A stretch of DNA of 64,000 nucleotides from Gemmatimonadota bacterium (GTDB taxonomy: Bacteria > Gemmatimonadota > Gemmatimonadetes > Gemmatimonadales > Gemmatimonadaceae), in assembly GCA_016182795.1 (NCBI GenBank), contig JACPFW010000044.1, positions 1 through 64,000 of the forward strand. Reading direction: 5' to 3'. Below, piece by piece: positions 1 through 12,199 of this stretch. Below the pieces are notes generated by a model. It worked only from the letters and a program-made list of their open reading frames with translations, searched no databases and had not been told where the DNA came from. Every line of letters starts with the position of its first letter. The first letter of the stretch is position 1. Position numbers and translations under genes: made by a program.

Positions 1-186
1 GAGCATCTCATCGTACGAGGTGAACCACGGCACACCCCACTTCTCGCCCGCTTCGCGCGCCCTCGACTCCACGACGTCGCAGACGGCCGACAACGAGAGT
101 CCATCGAGCCCGGCGATGGCGTCGAAGTGGTTGTGCGCGATGCGGCCGCAGCCAACGAGCGCCACGCGAAACGCGCGGGCGCTCAC
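1..186 (-). CDS. Gfo/Idh/MocA-family NAD(P)-dependent sugar oxidoreductase, N-terminus only (gene runs off the window)
   Basis: The 62 visible residues start with GTG at 186 and read [20 protein letters not shown], then a stretch ending near SYDEML. The GCGRIA glycine-rich loop followed by AHNHFDAI is the dinucleotide-binding start of Gfo/Idh/MocA oxidoreductases. The GTG overlaps the TGA of the acetyltransferase gene (GTGA), so it is probably translated with it. In WbpB/WlbA-type pathways such an enzyme oxidises C3 of a UDP-sugar and sits beside the acetyltransferase found here, so a UDP-N-acetyl-glucosaminuronate 3-dehydrogenase role is a reasonable inference. The catalytic half is outside the window, so specificity cannot be judged. 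Confidence 0.75.
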   Translation of the reverse strand, partial: MSARAFRVALVGCGRIAHNHFDAIAGLDGLSLSAVCDVVESRAREAGEKWGVPWFTSYDEML

Positions 187-767
187 AGCTCGCCCGCCGG
201 CGAGGGCGACACCTTCTCCCCCTTGTGCTGGTACTGGCGGCCGCACGTCGGGCACTCGAGCGCCATGATGTCTTCGCGCAGCTTCACCCCGCACTCACAC
301 ATCCATCCGGTGCGCCGCGCGGGGACGCCCGTCACGAGCGCGTAGTCGGGGACGTCCTTAGCCACCACCGCCCCCGCTCCCACAAAGCAGTACCGCCCCA
401 GCGTGACGCCGCAGACAATGGTGGCGTTGGCGCCAATCGACGCCCCCCGCTTTACCAGCGTCCGCTTGTACTCATGCTTGCGCGACACGGCGCTGCGCGG
501 ATTGATGACGTTGGTAAAGACCATCGAGGGCCCGCAGAACACGTCGTCCTCGAGTTCCACGCCTTCATAGATCGAGACGTTGTTCTGGATCTTCACATTG
601 TCGCCAATCCTGGTGCCGGGCATCACGACGACGTTTTGCCCCAGCGAGCAGCCGGCGCCGATCACCGCGCCGGGCATTACGTGGCAGAAATGCCACACCT
701 TGGTGCCGGCGCCGAGTACGGCGCCGTCGTCCACGAACGCGGATGGGTGAACCCAGGCTTCAGTCAT
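183..767 (-). CDS. WbpD/WlbB-like UDP-sugar N-acetyltransferase (left-handed beta-helix)
   Basis: This 194-residue protein starts [16 protein letters not shown] and is made of hexapeptide repeats (for example [19 protein letters not shown] and [19 protein letters not shown]) typical of left-handed beta-helix acyltransferases. The segment around [14 protein letters not shown] and the late [19 protein letters not shown] match the WbpD/WlbB family, which acetylates the 3-amino group of a UDP-2-acetamido-3-amino-glucuronate. The C-terminus carries a small Cys-rich tail (CEC then CPTC), probably a zinc ribbon, as seen in some members of the family. The start ATG at 767 overlaps the end of the upstream FkbM gene by 8 nt. 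An in-frame upstream extension exists but would run deep into that gene. Role in O-antigen or capsule sugar synthesis is inferred from family and neighbours. Confidence 0.85.
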   Translation of the reverse strand: MTEAWVHPSAFVDDGAVLGAGTKVWHFCHVMPGAVIGAGCSLGQNVVVMPGTRIGDNVKIQNNVSIYEGVELEDDVFCGPSMVFTNVINPRSAVSRKHEYKRTLVKRGASIGANATIVCGVTLGRYCFVGAGAVVAKDVPDYALVTGVPARRTGWMCECGVKLREDIMALECPTCGRQYQHKGEKVSPSPAGEL

Positions 768-1619
768 GGGCAGTAATCTCGGTAGGGCGCGGCGCCAGCG
801 CCACAAGGAAGAACCGTCGCGTCATGATGTCGTCCCCTGCCCCGATCGGAACAAACGGCGCGCCCTCTCCCGCGGACACGAGCAGCTCGTACCCTGACGG
901 CACCTGCGACAGCACGTCCGCCACGGTCCCGAAGCGGTGCAGTCCGACGTCGACGTGCACCTCAACGAACAGGTCCGGCCGGTGCGCGGCGAGCGTGCGC
1001 GCCGCGCCGCGCAGGGCGTGCGCCTCGAAGCCCTCGACATCGATAAACAGCACGTCGGGCGTGCCGTGTCGTTCCGTGAGCGTATCAATCGTCACGGCCT
1101 CGATGCACACCCCGTCGCCGGCCGCCTCGCTCACGGAACCGTTCCACGCGTCGTCAAACCAGATCGTGCCGTCGCGATCGCTGACCGCCGCTGGCACGAT
1201 GGCAACGTTCGTGCACCCGTTGACTGCCACGTTGCGCCGCGCCACGCGCACGTTGAACGGCGCCGCCTCAACCGCGACGACCTCGCCGCCCGGCTCGACG
1301 CTGCCCGCGAGCAACAGCGCGATGACCGCCTGGTGGGCACCGAGGTCGAACACGCGCGCGCCGGGGCGCAGCCGGCCGCGCTCACGCAACACCGCGACCT
1401 CTGCGGGCATGTCCATATCGCGGTCGTACCAGTCGCGCGACGTGGGGTCGGCGATGTGCACGACGAGCGCCCGCCCTCCATAGCGGTGCGTGACCTTGTA
1501 CGACCGGAACCGCAACTCGGCGTACTTCCGGCGCCAGCGCTCGAGGCGTCGGCGTGCGCGGCGCACGGCGATCCTCGCGCGATCCGGCGCGAGTCGACGC
1601 GCAAACTGCCAGAGCGCGC

Positions 1620-1623
<4 letters not shown>
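760..1623 (-). CDS. FkbM-family SAM-dependent methyltransferase
   Basis: The 287-residue product has a basic N-terminus ([14 protein letters not shown]) and then a Rossmann methyltransferase fold: [16 protein letters not shown] is the SAM-binding motif I (GAHQG-like), [10 protein letters not shown] the acidic loop, and [17 protein letters not shown] the strongly diagnostic FkbM motif (IDVEGxE). FkbM enzymes O-methylate sugars or other small molecules; here it lies in a surface-polysaccharide cluster, so methylation of a glycan is likely. The GTG start at 1623 overlaps the TGA of carB (GTGA). A much longer open frame upstream is a shadow of carB. Substrate cannot be told from sequence. Confidence 0.85.
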
Positions 1624-4830
<3,207 letters not shown>

Positions 4831-4847
<17 letters not shown>

Positions 4848-5796
4848 GCAGCAAGTCGTCGATGATGTCGGTACGCGTCCGGTGGGGAGTCCAACCGGTC
4901 GTGGAGCGGAGCTTCGAGTTGTCACCCACCAGCCACGGCACATCGACGGCGCGGCGGAGCGCCGGCTCGCTGATGATCTCGGCGTCCACGCCCGCGCGCG
5001 CGCAGACGTCGCGGGCGAGCGCTTCGACGGTCACGCCGATGCCGGAGCACACATTGTAGACCTCGCCGGGGACGCCGTGCGCCGCCAGCGAAAGATAGGC
5101 GCTGGCCACATCGGCCGCGTGCAGAAAATCGCGCGTCGTGTGGCCGTTGCCGATCGGCAGCGTGCGCGGCGCCGGCGCGCGCTGCGCTGACCGCACGCGC
5201 CCGACGAGCGCGGGAATCAGGAAATGCGGCGCCTGGCCGGGGCCCGAGTGGTTGAACGAGCGTGTGCAGACCACGCGCAGGCCGTCGGCGCGCGCCGCTT
5301 CGAGCGCGAAGACTTCCTGCGCCCCCTTGCTCGCGGCGTAAATGGTGCGCGGGCGGCAGACCGACTCCTCGGTCAGCAGCCCCTCGGAGGCGTCATGCAC
5401 GCCGTACTGCTCGGCGCTGCCGACAACGACAATGGCCGGGTCGATGGCGCCCGCGGCGCGGCGGCGGCGGATGTCGGCGAGCATCACCACCGCGCTCATC
5501 ACGTTGGTCTCGCACACGTTCACCGGCTCTTCGCGCGCCGTGGGGACGAACGAGATGCCGGCGAGATGAAAGACCGCGTCGGGGGCCGAGGCATCGAGCA
5601 CGTCGGTGACGGCGTCTTCGGCGCGCAGGTCGGCGAGCATCCACCGAACGGACGCGCGCTCGCTCTTCGACAGCGTGCCGTCGGGCGCGGGTCCGGTGAG
5701 CGACGCGCCGGTCACCTCCCATCCCGCCTCGAGGAGGGCCCGGCACAACCACTGTCCCGCAAATCCGGCCGCGCCGGTGACGAGGGCGCGCGACAC
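4831..5796 (-). CDS. rmd: NAD-dependent epimerase/dehydratase, probably GDP-6-deoxy-4-keto-D-mannose reductase
   Basis: The 321-residue extended SDR begins with GTG and reads [16 protein letters not shown], giving the TGxxGFxG nucleotide-binding motif. A catalytic triad is visible as VVGSAEQYG and YAASKGA (YxxxK). The segment [12 protein letters not shown] is typical of the GMD/RMD/FCL group (the N-H-x-GP-Q signature). It follows gmd by 1 nt, and Rmd reduces the GDP-4-keto-6-deoxy-mannose made by Gmd to GDP-D-rhamnose. A GDP-fucose synthase is the main alternative but those usually carry an extra epimerase His/Cys pair. The symbol is assigned on context as well as sequence. Confidence 0.8.
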
Positions 5797-5797
5797 G

Positions 5798-6844
<1,047 letters not shown>

Positions 6845-7066
6845 TCAGGCGACCGCCGCTTTGCCGCGCGGGGCCCGGCGCACCTTGTTGGCGTGCAGGC
6901 AGCGCGTGCAGACCTTCACCTTCGTGATCTTCCCTTCGTGAACCACGCGGACGACCTGGAGGTTCGGCTTCCAGGTGCGGCGGGTCTTGTTGTTGGCGTG
7001 CGAGACGTTGTTGCCGAAGGCAATGCCCTTGGCGCAGACGTAGCACTTATTGCGTTCGATGGCCAT
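6845..7066 (-). CDS. rpmB: 50S ribosomal protein L28 (bL28)
   Basis: The 73-residue protein [20 protein letters not shown] has the family's central [12 protein letters not shown] signature. Four cysteines at 8, 11, 53 and 56 form two CxxC pairs, the zinc-binding (C+) version of L28. It is the last gene of the rpoA operon, 3 nt after rplQ, an unusual but not unique place for rpmB. A clear terminator follows. Confidence 0.96.
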   Translation of the reverse strand: MAIERNKCYVCAKGIAFGNNVSHANNKTRRTWKPNLQVVRVVHEGKITKVKVCTRCLHANKVRRAPRGKAAVA

Positions 7067-7069
7067 GGC

Positions 7070-7426
7070 TTAGTTCTCCACCAGCTCGATGCGAGCCATG
7101 TCCGCGCCGTCGCCCTTGCGCGCGCGCGTCTTGAGGATGCGGGTGTAGCCGCCGGCGCGCTTGGCGTTCTTGGGGCCGACTTCCTGGAACAGCTTGTCGG
7201 CGGCCTCGCGCTTGCGGACGTGCTTGCCGGCCTCGCGGCGCGCATGCAGCGTGCCGGCCTTGGCCTTGGTGATCAGCTTCTCGACGAACGGCCGCAGCTC
7301 CTTGGCCTTGGCTTCCGTCGTTTCAATGGCGCCCTGCTCGATGAGCGAGGTCGCGAGATTGCGCATCAAAGCGAGCTTCTGCTCGCTGGTCCGGCGCAGC
7401 TGCCGGCCTGCCTTACGGTGACGCAT
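7070..7426 (-). CDS. rplQ: 50S ribosomal protein L17 (bL17)
   Basis: The 118-residue product starts MRHRKAGRQLRRTSEQKLAL, the conserved L17 N-terminus, and continues with RNLATSLIEQGAIETTEAKAKELR, then ends with GGYTRILKTRARKGDGADMA. Length and sequence are canonical. It follows rpoA by 6 nt, the usual bacterial order rpoA-rplQ, and contributes to the large subunit near the exit tunnel. Confidence 0.98.
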   Translation of the reverse strand: MRHRKAGRQLRRTSEQKLALMRNLATSLIEQGAIETTEAKAKELRPFVEKLITKAKAGTLHARREAGKHVRKREAADKLFQEVGPKNAKRAGGYTRILKTRARKGDGADMARIELVEN

Positions 7427-7432
7427 CGGGTG

Positions 7433-8494
7433 TTACTCCTCTTCTTCGTCGTCGGGCGCGTTGGCCGCAGCCCGGCTCGGCGGCGTGCCCCAGTCCGTGA
7501 CCCGGACGCCGTCGCCACTGTCTTCAAACTTCATCCCGAAGTTCAGCCCTTCCCGTTCGAGCAGGTCGGCGATCTCCTGGAGCGACTTCTTGCCAAAGTT
7601 CTTGACCTGAATGATCTGCCCCTCCGTCTGCCGGACGAGATCGCCGAGCGAACGGATGTTGGAGTTCTTCAGGGAGTTGACCGACCGCACCGAGAGCTCG
7701 AGCGCGTCGATGGAGGTCGACAGCAGCTGGGCGAGGCGCTGGGCGTCGGTCGTGCCGTCGCCGGCAATGGCCGCGCTGTGCGACCCGAAACCGGCGAAGT
7801 ACTGGAAATGCGTCTGCGCGAGGGCGGCGGCATAGCTGACCGCCTCCTCGGGCGACACGGTGCCGTTCGTCTCGACCGTGAGGACGAGGCGATCGTAGTC
7901 CGTGCGCTGGCCGACGCGGGTCTCGCTGACGTGGAAGTTCACGCGGCGGACCGGTGAATAGATGGAGTCGATGCGGACGAGGTCCACCGGGAGCGAGCGG
8001 TCGGCCGGATGCTGCTCGGCCTCGACGTAGCCGCGGCCCTTGTTCACGTACAGTTCGACCGTGAGATCGCGGTCATCCTGCATGGTGAACAAGTGGTGCT
8101 TGGGGTTGACGACCTTCACGCCGCCCTGGTCCTCGATGTCGCCGGCGACAACCGCCCCCGCCTTGGTGCAGTTGATGCGCAGCACCGTCTCCTCGACGTC
8201 GCCGGCAAGCGACAGCGTGAGCGACTTGAGGTTGCCGATGATCTGGTGGACGTCCTCGACCACACCCTGGATGGTCTGGTGCTCGTGGAGGACGCCGTCG
8301 ATGCGGAAGCCCCACACCGCGGAGCCGCGCAGCGACGACAGCAGCATGCGCCGCATCGCGTTGCCGAGCGTGTGCCCGTAGCCGCGTTCCAGCGGCTGGA
8401 GGCGGAACTCGGCGATGTTCGGGTTGTCGTCGCGCTTCGTCATTTCGACGAGCTGCGGCCGCACCAACCCGCGCAAATCAATAGTCTGAGCCAT
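7433..8494 (-). CDS. rpoA: DNA-directed RNA polymerase subunit alpha
   Basis: The 353-residue protein has both alpha domains. The N-terminal dimerisation domain includes PLERGYGHTLGNAMRRMLL and VIGNLKSLTLSL. The C-terminal domain, from about residue 255, carries LELSVRSVNSLKNSNIRSLG, the helix-hairpin-helix region that contacts UP elements and activators, followed by KNFGKKSLQEI. An acidic tail (DDEEEE) ends the protein. It lies 178 nt after rpsD, with a long hairpin in between (8600-8671), which may let rpoA be expressed differently from the upstream ribosomal genes. Confidence 0.98.
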   Translation of the reverse strand: MAQTIDLRGLVRPQLVEMTKRDDNPNIAEFRLQPLERGYGHTLGNAMRRMLLSSLRGSAVWGFRIDGVLHEHQTIQGVVEDVHQIIGNLKSLTLSLAGDVEETVLRINCTKAGAVVAGDIEDQGGVKVVNPKHHLFTMQDDRDLTVELYVNKGRGYVEAEQHPADRSLPVDLVRIDSIYSPVRRVNFHVSETRVGQRTDYDRLVLTVETNGTVSPEEAVSYAAALAQTHFQYFAGFGSHSAAIAGDGTTDAQRLAQLLSTSIDALELSVRSVNSLKNSNIRSLGDLVRQTEGQIIQVKNFGKKSLQEIADLLEREGLNFGMKFEDSGDGVRVTDWGTPPSRAAANAPDDEEEE

Positions 8495-8599
8495 ACGTCG
8501 ATGAGATCCGTTTTGTGGTCAAGCCGCGACGGCGTCGCTGCCTACGCCCTGCCTCGCCCCTGACGCGCGGCAGGCCCGTGTGATAGTCAGGGTAGACCA

Positions 8600-8671
8600 G
8601 ATGGTAGATGGTAGAGGGTGGAGGGTAGATACAGCGCATCGTCTACCATCGACCATCTACCGCCTACCCTC
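8600..8671. repeat. Long imperfect hairpin of repeated GGTAGATGG-type words between rpsD and rpoA
   Basis: Two 31-nt arms (8600-8630 and 8641-8671) are reverse complements at 24 of 31 positions, with a 10-nt loop. One arm has no C and is built from GATGGTAG-like words; the other is its G-poor mirror. On the minus strand the hairpin begins directly after the rpsD stop codon. It could act as a terminator, attenuator or mRNA end stabiliser. Two similar hairpins are at 48583-48706 and 56880-56957. Confidence 0.75.
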
Positions 8672-9304
8672 TTACTTCGAATACAACTCCACGACCAGCT
8701 GCTCCTGCGCGGCGATCGGGATGGACGCGCGCTGCGGGCGCTCGAGCATGCGGCCGCTGAACGTGTCCTTGTCGACCGCGAGCCAGCTCGGCAGCTGACC
8801 GCGCGCCGACTGCTCCAGCGCGGCCTGAATGCCAACGTTCTCACGGGCGTGCTGACGGACCCGAATCTCCTGGCCCGGCTGGACCTGGAACGACGGGATG
8901 TCCACCGTCTTGCCGTTGATCTCGACATGGCGGTGCGCGATGAGCTGGCGCGCGGCCTTGCGGCTCGCGGCGAAGCCCATGCGATAGACCATGTTGTCGA
9001 GACGGCTCTCGAGCGCGGCCAGCAGATTGTGGCCGGTGATGCCGGGGAGCGACGACACCTTCTCGAAGGTGTTGCGGAACTGCCGCTCGCTCACGCCGTA
9101 CATGCGCTTGATCTTCTGCTTCTCACGCAGCTGCTTGGCGTATTCCGACACCTTGCGGCGGCGCGACGTGTTCTGCCCGTGCTGGCCCGGCGCGTACGGC
9201 CGGCGTTCCACGGGGCACTTCTCGGTGAAGCACTTCGTGCCCTTGAGGAACAGCTTGGTGCTCTCTCGCCGGCACTGCCGGCAGCTGGGACCCGTATACC
9301 GCAT
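8672..9304 (-). CDS. rpsD: 30S ribosomal protein S4 (uS4)
   Basis: The 210-residue protein starts MRYTGPSCRQCRRESTKLFL. Cysteines at 8, 11, 25 and 30 make the zinc-binding (C+) form of S4. The S4 RNA-binding domain is visible as LDNMVYRMGFAASRKAARQL followed by HRHVEINGKTVDIPSF. S4 nucleates assembly of the small subunit body and in many bacteria autoregulates this operon. It sits in the usual order rpsM-rpsK-rpsD-rpoA, 3 nt after rpsK. A long hairpin follows its stop codon directly. Confidence 0.98.
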   Translation of the reverse strand: MRYTGPSCRQCRRESTKLFLKGTKCFTEKCPVERRPYAPGQHGQNTSRRRKVSEYAKQLREKQKIKRMYGVSERQFRNTFEKVSSLPGITGHNLLAALESRLDNMVYRMGFAASRKAARQLIAHRHVEINGKTVDIPSFQVQPGQEIRVRQHARENVGIQAALEQSARGQLPSWLAVDKDTFSGRMLERPQRASIPIAAQEQLVVELYSK

Positions 9305-9307
9305 GGG

Positions 9308-9685
9308 TTAAACCCTCCGGCGCTTCGGCGGACGGCAGCCGTTGTGCGGAATCGGCGTGACGTCCTTGATCGACTTGACGGTGAGTCCGGCGGCAGCGAG
9401 CGCCTGGATCGCGGACTCACGCCCCGATCCCGGCCCCTGCACGCGGACGTGCACCTTGCGCACGCCGGCGGTCAACGCCTCGCGCGCGCACTGCTCAGCG
9501 GCGACCGTCGCCGCGAACGGGGTGCTCTTCTTCGAACCCTTGAATCCGGCCTTGCCGGCCGACCCCCACGACACCGCGTTCCCGTGGGAATCGGTGATCG
9601 TGATCAGGGTGTTATTGAACGTGGCGCTGACGTGGGCAATGCCCTCCGCCTCCACCACGCGCTTGGTCTTCTTGCCCGTAGCCAT
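9308..9685 (-). CDS. rpsK: 30S ribosomal protein S11 (uS11)
   Basis: The 125-residue product contains [19 protein letters not shown] near the start and [18 protein letters not shown], then [18 protein letters not shown] at the end, all strongly conserved in S11, which forms part of the platform near the decoding site. The first base of its ATG is shared with the rpsM stop codon (TAATG), so the two are likely coupled. Length is normal. Confidence 0.98.
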   Translation of the reverse strand: MATGKKTKRVVEAEGIAHVSATFNNTLITITDSHGNAVSWGSAGKAGFKGSKKSTPFAATVAAEQCAREALTAGVRKVHVRVQGPGSGRESAIQALAAAGLTVKSIKDVTPIPHNGCRPPKRRRV

Positions 9686-10062
9686 TACTTGGTCACCTTC
9701 TTCTTGCCGGCGATCGCGCGACGCGGACCCTTCTTGGTGCGCGCGTTAGTGTGCGTCCGCTGGCCGCGAACCGGCAGCCCACGGCGGTGGCGAATGCCGC
9801 GATACGACCCGATGTCCATCAAACGCTTGATGTTCATCGCGACCTCCGTGCGGAGGGCGCCCTCGACCCGGTACGTCTTTTCAATCTCCTGACGGAGCTT
9901 GTTGACGTCCGCGTCGCTGAGGTCCTTGACCCGGATGTCCGGGGCAACGCCAGCGGCTTCGAGAATGCGGCGCGCAACCGCGCGGCCGATGCCAAAGATG
10001 TACGTCAGGCCGATGTCCACGCGCTTTTCGCGCGGCAGGTCGACGCCAGAGATACGAGCCAT
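9685..10062 (-). CDS. rpsM: 30S ribosomal protein S13 (uS13)
   Basis: The 125-residue protein begins [20 protein letters not shown] and continues with [14 protein letters not shown], the conserved helix-two-turn-helix start of S13. The C-terminal [20 protein letters not shown] and TKKGPRRAI tail contacts tRNA in the P site. It follows rpmJ by 6 nt and overlaps rpsK by one base. Confidence 0.98.
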   Translation of the reverse strand: MARISGVDLPREKRVDIGLTYIFGIGRAVARRILEAAGVAPDIRVKDLSDADVNKLRQEIEKTYRVEGALRTEVAMNIKRLMDIGSYRGIRHRRGLPVRGQRTHTNARTKKGPRRAIAGKKKVTK

Positions 10063-10068
10063 AGTCGG

Positions 10069-10185
10069 TTAACCCTGCCGCTGCTTGTGCTTGGGATTGC
10101 GCTTGCAGATGATGCGAGTCACGCCGTCGCGCTTCACGACCTTGCAGTGCTCACAAATCGGCTTCACGCTGCTTCGAACTTTCAC
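10069..10185 (-). CDS. rpmJ: 50S ribosomal protein L36 (bL36)
   Basis: The 38-residue protein is read from GTG at 10185 ([20 protein letters not shown]). The CxxC, a later Cys and a His (CEHC, C27, H32 region) form the zinc-ribbon version of L36. A good Shine-Dalgarno (GGAG, 6 nt before the GTG) decides this start; an in-frame open extension upstream has no such support. It is the first gene of the operon, with a promoter about 35 nt ahead, so the cluster is separated from the secY/infA part of the spc region. Confidence 0.95.
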   Translation of the reverse strand: MKVRSSVKPICEHCKVVKRDGVTRIICKRNPKHKQRQG

Positions 10186-10219
10186 GCGAAACTCCGGTGG
10201 TGATTTAGGACAGACACGA

Positions 10220-10248
10220 ACCCTAACCGCTTGAAACGCCGAATACAA
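10220..10248 (-). promoter_or_regulatory. Predicted sigma-70-type promoter of the rpmJ-rpoA operon
   Basis: On the minus strand TTGTAT (10248-10243) and TAGGGT (10225-10220) are separated by 17 nt. An eight-A tract lies just upstream (10270-10263), in UP-element position. The predicted start near 10213 gives a leader of about 28 nt with a GGAG Shine-Dalgarno before the rpmJ GTG. The spacing and the TTGnnn/TAnnnT pattern match other promoters in the window. Confidence 0.55.
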
Positions 10249-10304
10249 GCTCCCCTCTTGACTTTTTTTTGGGGCTGACGTGTACAAGACAGATTCGCGT
10301 GGCT

Positions 10305-10398
10305 TCGGCAAATCTTCGGGGTTCTGATTTAGGATTTGGACCTAGGATTGCGATTCAGGATGACGATTATGGATCGCGATTCCGATTGGCCCGCTTCG
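10305..10398. other. Low-complexity intergenic stretch between pyrF and the rpmJ promoter
   Basis: The stretch is built of short variants of GATT and GGATT words (for example GATTTAGGATTTGG and ATTGCGATTCAGGATG), with a partial GGATTGCGATTC / GATCGCGATTCC mirror. It directly follows the pyrF stop codon on the minus strand. It resembles one arm of the word-like hairpins elsewhere in the window but has no convincing second arm. No gene is visible here. Confidence 0.4.
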
Positions 10399-11109
10399 CT
10401 AGCCGCGCAGCTCGGCCAGCACGGCGCGCATCGCCGCGTGGGGATCATCGGCGGCGGTCACGGTGCGGCCGAGGATCACGTACGACGCGCCGGCCGCGGC
10501 CGCCTCGCGCGGGGTCATCACGCGCGCCTGGTCGTGCGCCGGCGTGCCGCCCAGCCGGATGCCGGGAACCAGCGTGCGCAGCACCGAGCCGTGCGCGGCG
10601 CGCACTGCCGCCACCTCCGTGCCCGCGCAGACAATCCCATGGGCGCCGGCCGCCGCCGCCGCCCCCGCCAAGCGCAGCACTTCGTCGGCCACTCTCGTCA
10701 CGGCATGGCCGCGCGCGGACTCGAGATCCTGTGCCGACATCGACGTCAGCACCGTCACCGCCAGAATGCCGGTCGCGCCGCCCCCCTCGACCGCGGCGCG
10801 CAGCATCGGCTCGCCGCCGATCGCGTGCACCGTCAGCAGCTGCACGTCCAGCGCCGACGCGCTCTGCGCCGCCCCGCGCACGGTGTTCGGAATGTCGTGC
10901 AGCTTGAGATCCAGAAAGACACGCTTCCCCGCCCCGCGCAGCCACTCCACCACGCGCGGCCCCTCGGCGGTGTAGAGTTGCAGACCCACCTTGTAGAAGT
11001 CGGCCGCGTTGCCCAAGCGGTCGACCAGCGCGTGCGCCGCTGTAATGGAGGGGACGTCGAGCGCCACGATGGGCGTGGGAGCGGGCATCGTGATGGCAGT
11101 CGACGTCAT
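10399..11109 (-). CDS. pyrF: Orotidine 5'-phosphate decarboxylase
   Basis: The 236-residue protein is a short class I OMP decarboxylase. PIVALDVPSITAAHALVDRL supplies the first catalytic Asp, VFLDLKLHDIPNTVRGAA contains the Lys/Asp/Asp catalytic tetrad, and LVPGIRLGG plus GASYVILGRTVTAADDP form the phosphate-binding end. It makes UMP, the last step of de novo pyrimidine synthesis. The ATG at 11109 overlaps the TGA of pyrD (ATGA), so they are co-translated. A second Met 7 codons in (11088) is a possible start. Confidence 0.95.
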   Translation of the reverse strand: MTSTAITMPAPTPIVALDVPSITAAHALVDRLGNAADFYKVGLQLYTAEGPRVVEWLRGAGKRVFLDLKLHDIPNTVRGAAQSASALDVQLLTVHAIGGEPMLRAAVEGGGATGILAVTVLTSMSAQDLESARGHAVTRVADEVLRLAGAAAAAGAHGIVCAGTEVAAVRAAHGSVLRTLVPGIRLGGTPAHDQARVMTPREAAAAGASYVILGRTVTAADDPHAAMRAVLAELRG

Positions 11110-12038
11110 GACGAGGGCCAGGTGAGGGTGCCGCGCACGTCGTCGAGCGAACGCACGCCGTGCTGCTCGCACCAGCAGGCGAGGTCGCGCACGACGCGCT
11201 CGGCGGTGCGCGGGTCGGCCATCGACGCGGCGCCGAGCGCGACGAGCGAGGCGCCGGCGATGATGAGCTGGAGGGCGTGATTGGCGGTGCTGACGCCGCC
11301 CGCGCCGATGACCGGCACGCCCGGCAGGGCGCGCGTCACGCGATGGACGGCGAGCGCGGCCACGGGAAGCAGGGCCGGGCTGCTGACGCCGCCGCTGCCG
11401 AAGCCAAGCACGGGGGCGCGCGCCTCCACATCGACGATCAGGCCGGGCATCGTGTTGAACAGCGTCACGCCGGTCGCGCCGCTCTCCACCGCGGCCCGCG
11501 CCGTGGCGACCACATCGGGGAGCGACGGCGACAGCTTGACGAAGAGCGCGCGATTGGTGGCGGCGCGCGCGCGCGTCACGAGCGCGCGCAGGGCGTCGGC
11601 GTCGGCCCCAAACTCGAGCCCACCCTTCTTGGTGTTCGGGCAGCTCACGTTCAGCTCGAAGCCATCCACGCCCGCCGCGGCGTCGAGGCCGGCCACCACC
11701 TCGGCATAGTCCTCGAGCACGCGACCGACCACGTTGACCAGCACGCGCGGCTGCTTGAGGTGTGCCGCGATCCACGGCAGCGCATCGGCGCGCACCGCCT
11801 CGACCCCGGGATTGGCGAGGCCGACGGCGTTGATCATCCCGCCGTCAAAATCCCAGACGCGCGGCGCGGCGTTGCCGTGGCGCGGCTCGACGCTCACGGC
11901 CTTGGTGACGAGGCCGCCGAGCGACTCGAGATCGACGATGCCGGCGAGCTCGCGCCCATACCCGGCGGTTCCCGACGCGAGCAGGACGGGATTGGCGAAT
12001 CTCAGTCCGGCGACCGTCGTCTGCAGCGCATCGTTCAC
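11106..12038 (-). CDS. pyrD: Dihydroorotate dehydrogenase, class 1 (type 1B-like)
   Basis: The 310-residue flavoprotein shows the class 1 pattern: FANPVLLASGTAGYG at the start, the INAVGLANPG segment, the catalytic-cysteine loop ELNVSCPNTKKGG, LFVKLSPSLPDV, and the FMN-phosphate motif VPVIGAGGVS. It oxidises dihydroorotate to orotate. The Cys base and length fit type 1B enzymes, which normally pair with the electron-transfer subunit PyrK; no pyrK is in the window. The GTG start at 12038 overlaps the TGA of the 54-codon gene upstream (GTGA). The longer open frame upstream is unsupported. Confidence 0.93.
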   Translation of the reverse strand: MNDALQTTVAGLRFANPVLLASGTAGYGRELAGIVDLESLGGLVTKAVSVEPRHGNAAPRVWDFDGGMINAVGLANPGVEAVRADALPWIAAHLKQPRVLVNVVGRVLEDYAEVVAGLDAAAGVDGFELNVSCPNTKKGGLEFGADADALRALVTRARAATNRALFVKLSPSLPDVVATARAAVESGATGVTLFNTMPGLIVDVEARAPVLGFGSGGVSSPALLPVAALAVHRVTRALPGVPVIGAGGVSTANHALQLIIAGASLVALGAASMADPRTAERVVRDLACWCEQHGVRSLDDVRGTLTWPSS

Positions 12039-12199
12039 GGCGCCGCCTCTGACACGGAGTGGTTGGGTGCGGCGTTCTTCACAAGTCGGGCAGGACGCAG
12101 GGCACAGTCGGTGGGCTCGATGGCGCGCGCACGCGCCGGGGCATCGGCAAACTGCAGCACCACGATCGTCCCCGCAACGCGCCGCCGCGTCGCGCTCAC
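12035..12199 (-). CDS. Candidate small protein, 54 residues, between amidase gene and pyrD
   Basis: Between the amidase stop and the pyrD start is an open frame that uses the space exactly: its GTG (12199) overlaps the amidase TGA and its own TGA (12037-12035) overlaps the pyrD GTG, two GTGA junctions of the kind used throughout this operon. The product begins VSATRRRVAGTIVVLQFADA and ends HSVSEAAP. It has no recognisable domain, signal or metal motif; a hydrophobic patch TIVVLQFA is too short for a membrane span. It could be a real small protein or a frame that only carries ribosomes to pyrD. The pyrD partner PyrK is far larger, so it is not that. Confidence 0.45.
   Translation of the reverse strand: MSATRRRVAGTIVVLQFADAPARARAIEPTDCALRPARLVKNAAPNHSVSEAAP

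Noticed and set aside
8600-8671. CRISPR-like repeat array
   Set aside because: There are two inverted arms, not regularly spaced direct repeats with unique spacers; no cas genes are nearby.
10258-10286. Plus-strand TTGACT-17-TGTACA, a possible promoter facing pyrF
   Set aside because: The -10 does not fit TAnnnT and there is no plus-strand gene before the antisense of pyrF. The T tract is better explained as the A tract before the rpmJ promoter on the other strand.
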